From Amycolatopsis arida (lineage in GTDB: Bacteria; Actinomycetota; Actinomycetes; Mycobacteriales; Pseudonocardiaceae), in NCBI RefSeq assembly GCF_900115565.1, contig NZ_FOWW01000011.1, positions 124,001 to 188,000 on the forward strand: a DNA stretch of 64,000 bases. The letters are read 5' to 3'. A program made the translations under genes and the position numbers. Below are positions 62,916 to 64,000 of this stretch, piece by piece. Each line of letters begins with the position of its first letter. Position 1 is the stretch's first letter. The notes under the pieces were generated by a model. The model saw only the letters and a program-made list of their open reading frames with translations. It was not told the origin of the DNA and ran no database searches.

Positions 62916-63842
62916 TCAGCGCGTCCGCCAGCCGACCAACCGGCTGTCCGGCTCGCCGCCCAGGTCCCGCGTCTGCAGTTCGAGCACAGCGGCGGCGTCG
63001 AGGTCGGCGGCGCCGGTGCGGACCAGCTCGGTGAACCGCCCGGCCGCCGCCTCGGTCACCGGGATGTCGACGCCGTGCTCCTTCGCCTCGTGCACGGCGA
63101 GTCGGAGGTCCTTCTCCATCAGCACCGACCGGAACGCGGCCGGCTCGTACCGCCGTTCCCGCATGAGCGCGCAGCGGAAGGCCATGACCAGTGAGCTGAA
63201 GCCGCTGCCCTCGATCGTCGCGAGCATGAGGTCGCGGTCGATCCCGGCCCGCACGCCGTAGCTGACGGCCTCGGCCAGGGAGACGAGCTGGGCACCGAGC
63301 AGTGTGTTGAGCGCGAGCTTCATCGTGCTGGCCTCGCCGATCTCGCCCAGCCGGACGATCTCGCGCTGCCCGATCACGGCGAGCACGTCGGCGACCTCGT
63401 CCAGGGCGGGCCCGGGGCCCGCGGCGAGCACCTGCAGCCACCCCGTGCGGGCCTGCGACGGGTTGCCGACCAGACACGCCTCCACGCGCCGTACCCCGTA
63501 GGCGGCGAGTCGCGCGCTGAGGTCGCGGGAGTAACTGGGCGACACCGTCGAGGTGTCCACCAGCACGGCGTCAGGACCGATGCCGCCCGCCGCCCCGGCG
63601 GGACCGAACAGCACCGCCTCGACCGCGGTCTCGTCGGCCAGGCTCATCAGAACGACCTCGGCGTCCGCGACGGCGGCGAACGGCGTCGCCGCCGATCTCG
63701 CCCCCTGCGCGACCAGCGGTGCGACCCGCTCCACCGTGCGGTTGTAGACGGTGAGTGGGGCGCCACGGTCGCGGAGCAGGCCGGCGAGGCCGGCGCCCAT
63801 GCCACCCAGGCCCAGGCACGCCACCGGTCGGGTCACGTTCAC
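62916..63842 (-). CDS. NAD(P)-dependent 6PGDH-fold oxidoreductase (copy 2)
   Basis: A 308-residue paralogue of 29196-30059: LGLGGMGAGLAGLLRDRG (dinucleotide motif at 11-16), VDTSTVSPSYSRDL in the substrate loop, and STMKLALNTLLGAQLVSLAEA with the catalytic Lys/Asn positions. It starts with GTG 63842. Members act on beta-hydroxy acids or on imines; with an amide/amine-forming cluster either is possible. It precedes the AsnB-like gene by 53 bases in the same leftward run. Confidence 0.84.
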   Translation of the reverse strand: MNVTRPVACLGLGGMGAGLAGLLRDRGAPLTVYNRTVERVAPLVAQGARSAATPFAAVADAEVVLMSLADETAVEAVLFGPAGAAGGIGPDAVLVDTSTVSPSYSRDLSARLAAYGVRRVEACLVGNPSQARTGWLQVLAAGPGPALDEVADVLAVIGQREIVRLGEIGEASTMKLALNTLLGAQLVSLAEAVSYGVRAGIDRDLMLATIEGSGFSSLVMAFRCALMRERRYEPAAFRSVLMEKDLRLAVHEAKEHGVDIPVTEAAAGRFTELVRTGAADLDAAAVLELQTRDLGGEPDSRLVGWRTR

Positions 63843-63864
63843 GGCAGGATCCTCTCGTCGGTCC

Positions 63865-64000
63865 TCATCGGACAGTGGCGGTTCTTCTGTTGGGCGCGTG
63901 GAGACCAGCGCGCAGCGACCGCGCGACGGCCAGCAGCACGCAACCCACGGCGCCGACGGCGACGCCCACCAGCAGGAAGTACTGCGCGAGGGGCAGCGCC
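63865..64000 (-). CDS. Membrane protein C-terminus (partial, start outside window)
   Basis: The last 44 codons of a leftward gene, ending at the TGA at 63865-63867. They encode one hydrophobic helix (AQYFLLVGVAVGAVGCVLLAVA) and a short basic tail. This looks like the final helix of a transporter, possibly an MFS or peptide-transporter relative, but the fragment is too short to name. It lies 22 bases upstream of the 6PGDH-fold gene, so the operon continues beyond the window. Confidence 0.6.
   Translation of the reverse strand, partial: ALPLAQYFLLVGVAVGAVGCVLLAVARSLRAGLHAPNRRTATVR

Overview
The window is about 72% GC with strong GC3 bias, GTG and TTG starts, and many 4-bp ATGA/GTGA overlaps between genes. 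It carries menaquinone genes, a mycobacterial-type PimB/MgtA glycosyltransferase and Rex-type operators. All of this points to a high-GC actinomycete, most likely of the Pseudonocardiaceae (Amycolatopsis-like). The family is an inference from gene content; no rRNA or tRNA gene was recognised here.

The left part (1-25915) is primary metabolism and cell-envelope biology. A leftward nuoABCDEFG run (complex I, nuoG cut by the window edge) lies behind two near-identical inverted repeats that fit the Rex redox-repressor site. Next come a geranylgeranyl-reductase-family flavoprotein and menG, a PLP dehydratase divergent from a GntR regulator with a perfect palindrome between them, a YncE-like propeller protein, a PucR-type regulator, two GT4 glycosyltransferases and an inositol-monophosphatase-family enzyme. 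A repeat-rich, gene-poor kilobase follows, then a DUF3592 protein, an exported M1 peptidase, menD (leftward), menB-menE (rightward) and a secreted SH3-domain protein. Together these genes make menaquinone and feed electrons into it. A strong convergent terminator at 25882-25915 closes this part.

From 25964 to the right edge the window is a type II (aromatic) polyketide gene cluster, open on the right. The core runs leftward from 44200: TcmI-like cyclase, TcmJ-like cupin, KS-alpha, KS-beta/CLF, ACP, TcmN-like aromatase, DUF1772 anthrone-oxygenase-like protein, ketoreductase, two-domain ABM oxygenase, and a complete acetyl-CoA carboxylase (fused AccD-AccA, AccB, AccC) for malonyl-CoA. Its promoter region holds a 13-bp tandem repeat array and a long stem-loop. 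A SARP/NB-ARC activator, an O-methyltransferase and a putative lipoprotein lie behind it. The left arm adds a P450, a second DUF1772, a SchA/CurD-like protein, a membrane protein, a 6PGDH-fold reductase, a LuxR-type two-component system and a Tat-type multicopper oxidase.

The right arm is one long leftward gene run of at least eleven genes, entered from outside the window. It has a transporter fragment, a second 6PGDH-fold reductase, two asparagine-synthetase-like ligases, a second ketoreductase, a third SchA/CurD-like protein, a membrane-anchored multicopper oxidase, an MFS exporter, a cysteine-synthase-family enzyme, an M24 hydrolase and a YcsI/DUF1445 protein. A second, divergent Tat-type multicopper oxidase sits beside it.

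The cyclase set resembles pentangular or tetracenomycin-type pathways. The unusual feature is the tailoring set. There are three multicopper oxidases, all predicted to act outside the cytoplasm. Both AsnB-like proteins lack the glutaminase cysteine, so they are candidates to couple an amine or amino acid to the polyketide. The PLP/M24/YcsI genes could supply or process that amino acid. The product is unknown to me; an amidated polyketide oxidised or coupled after export is my working hypothesis.
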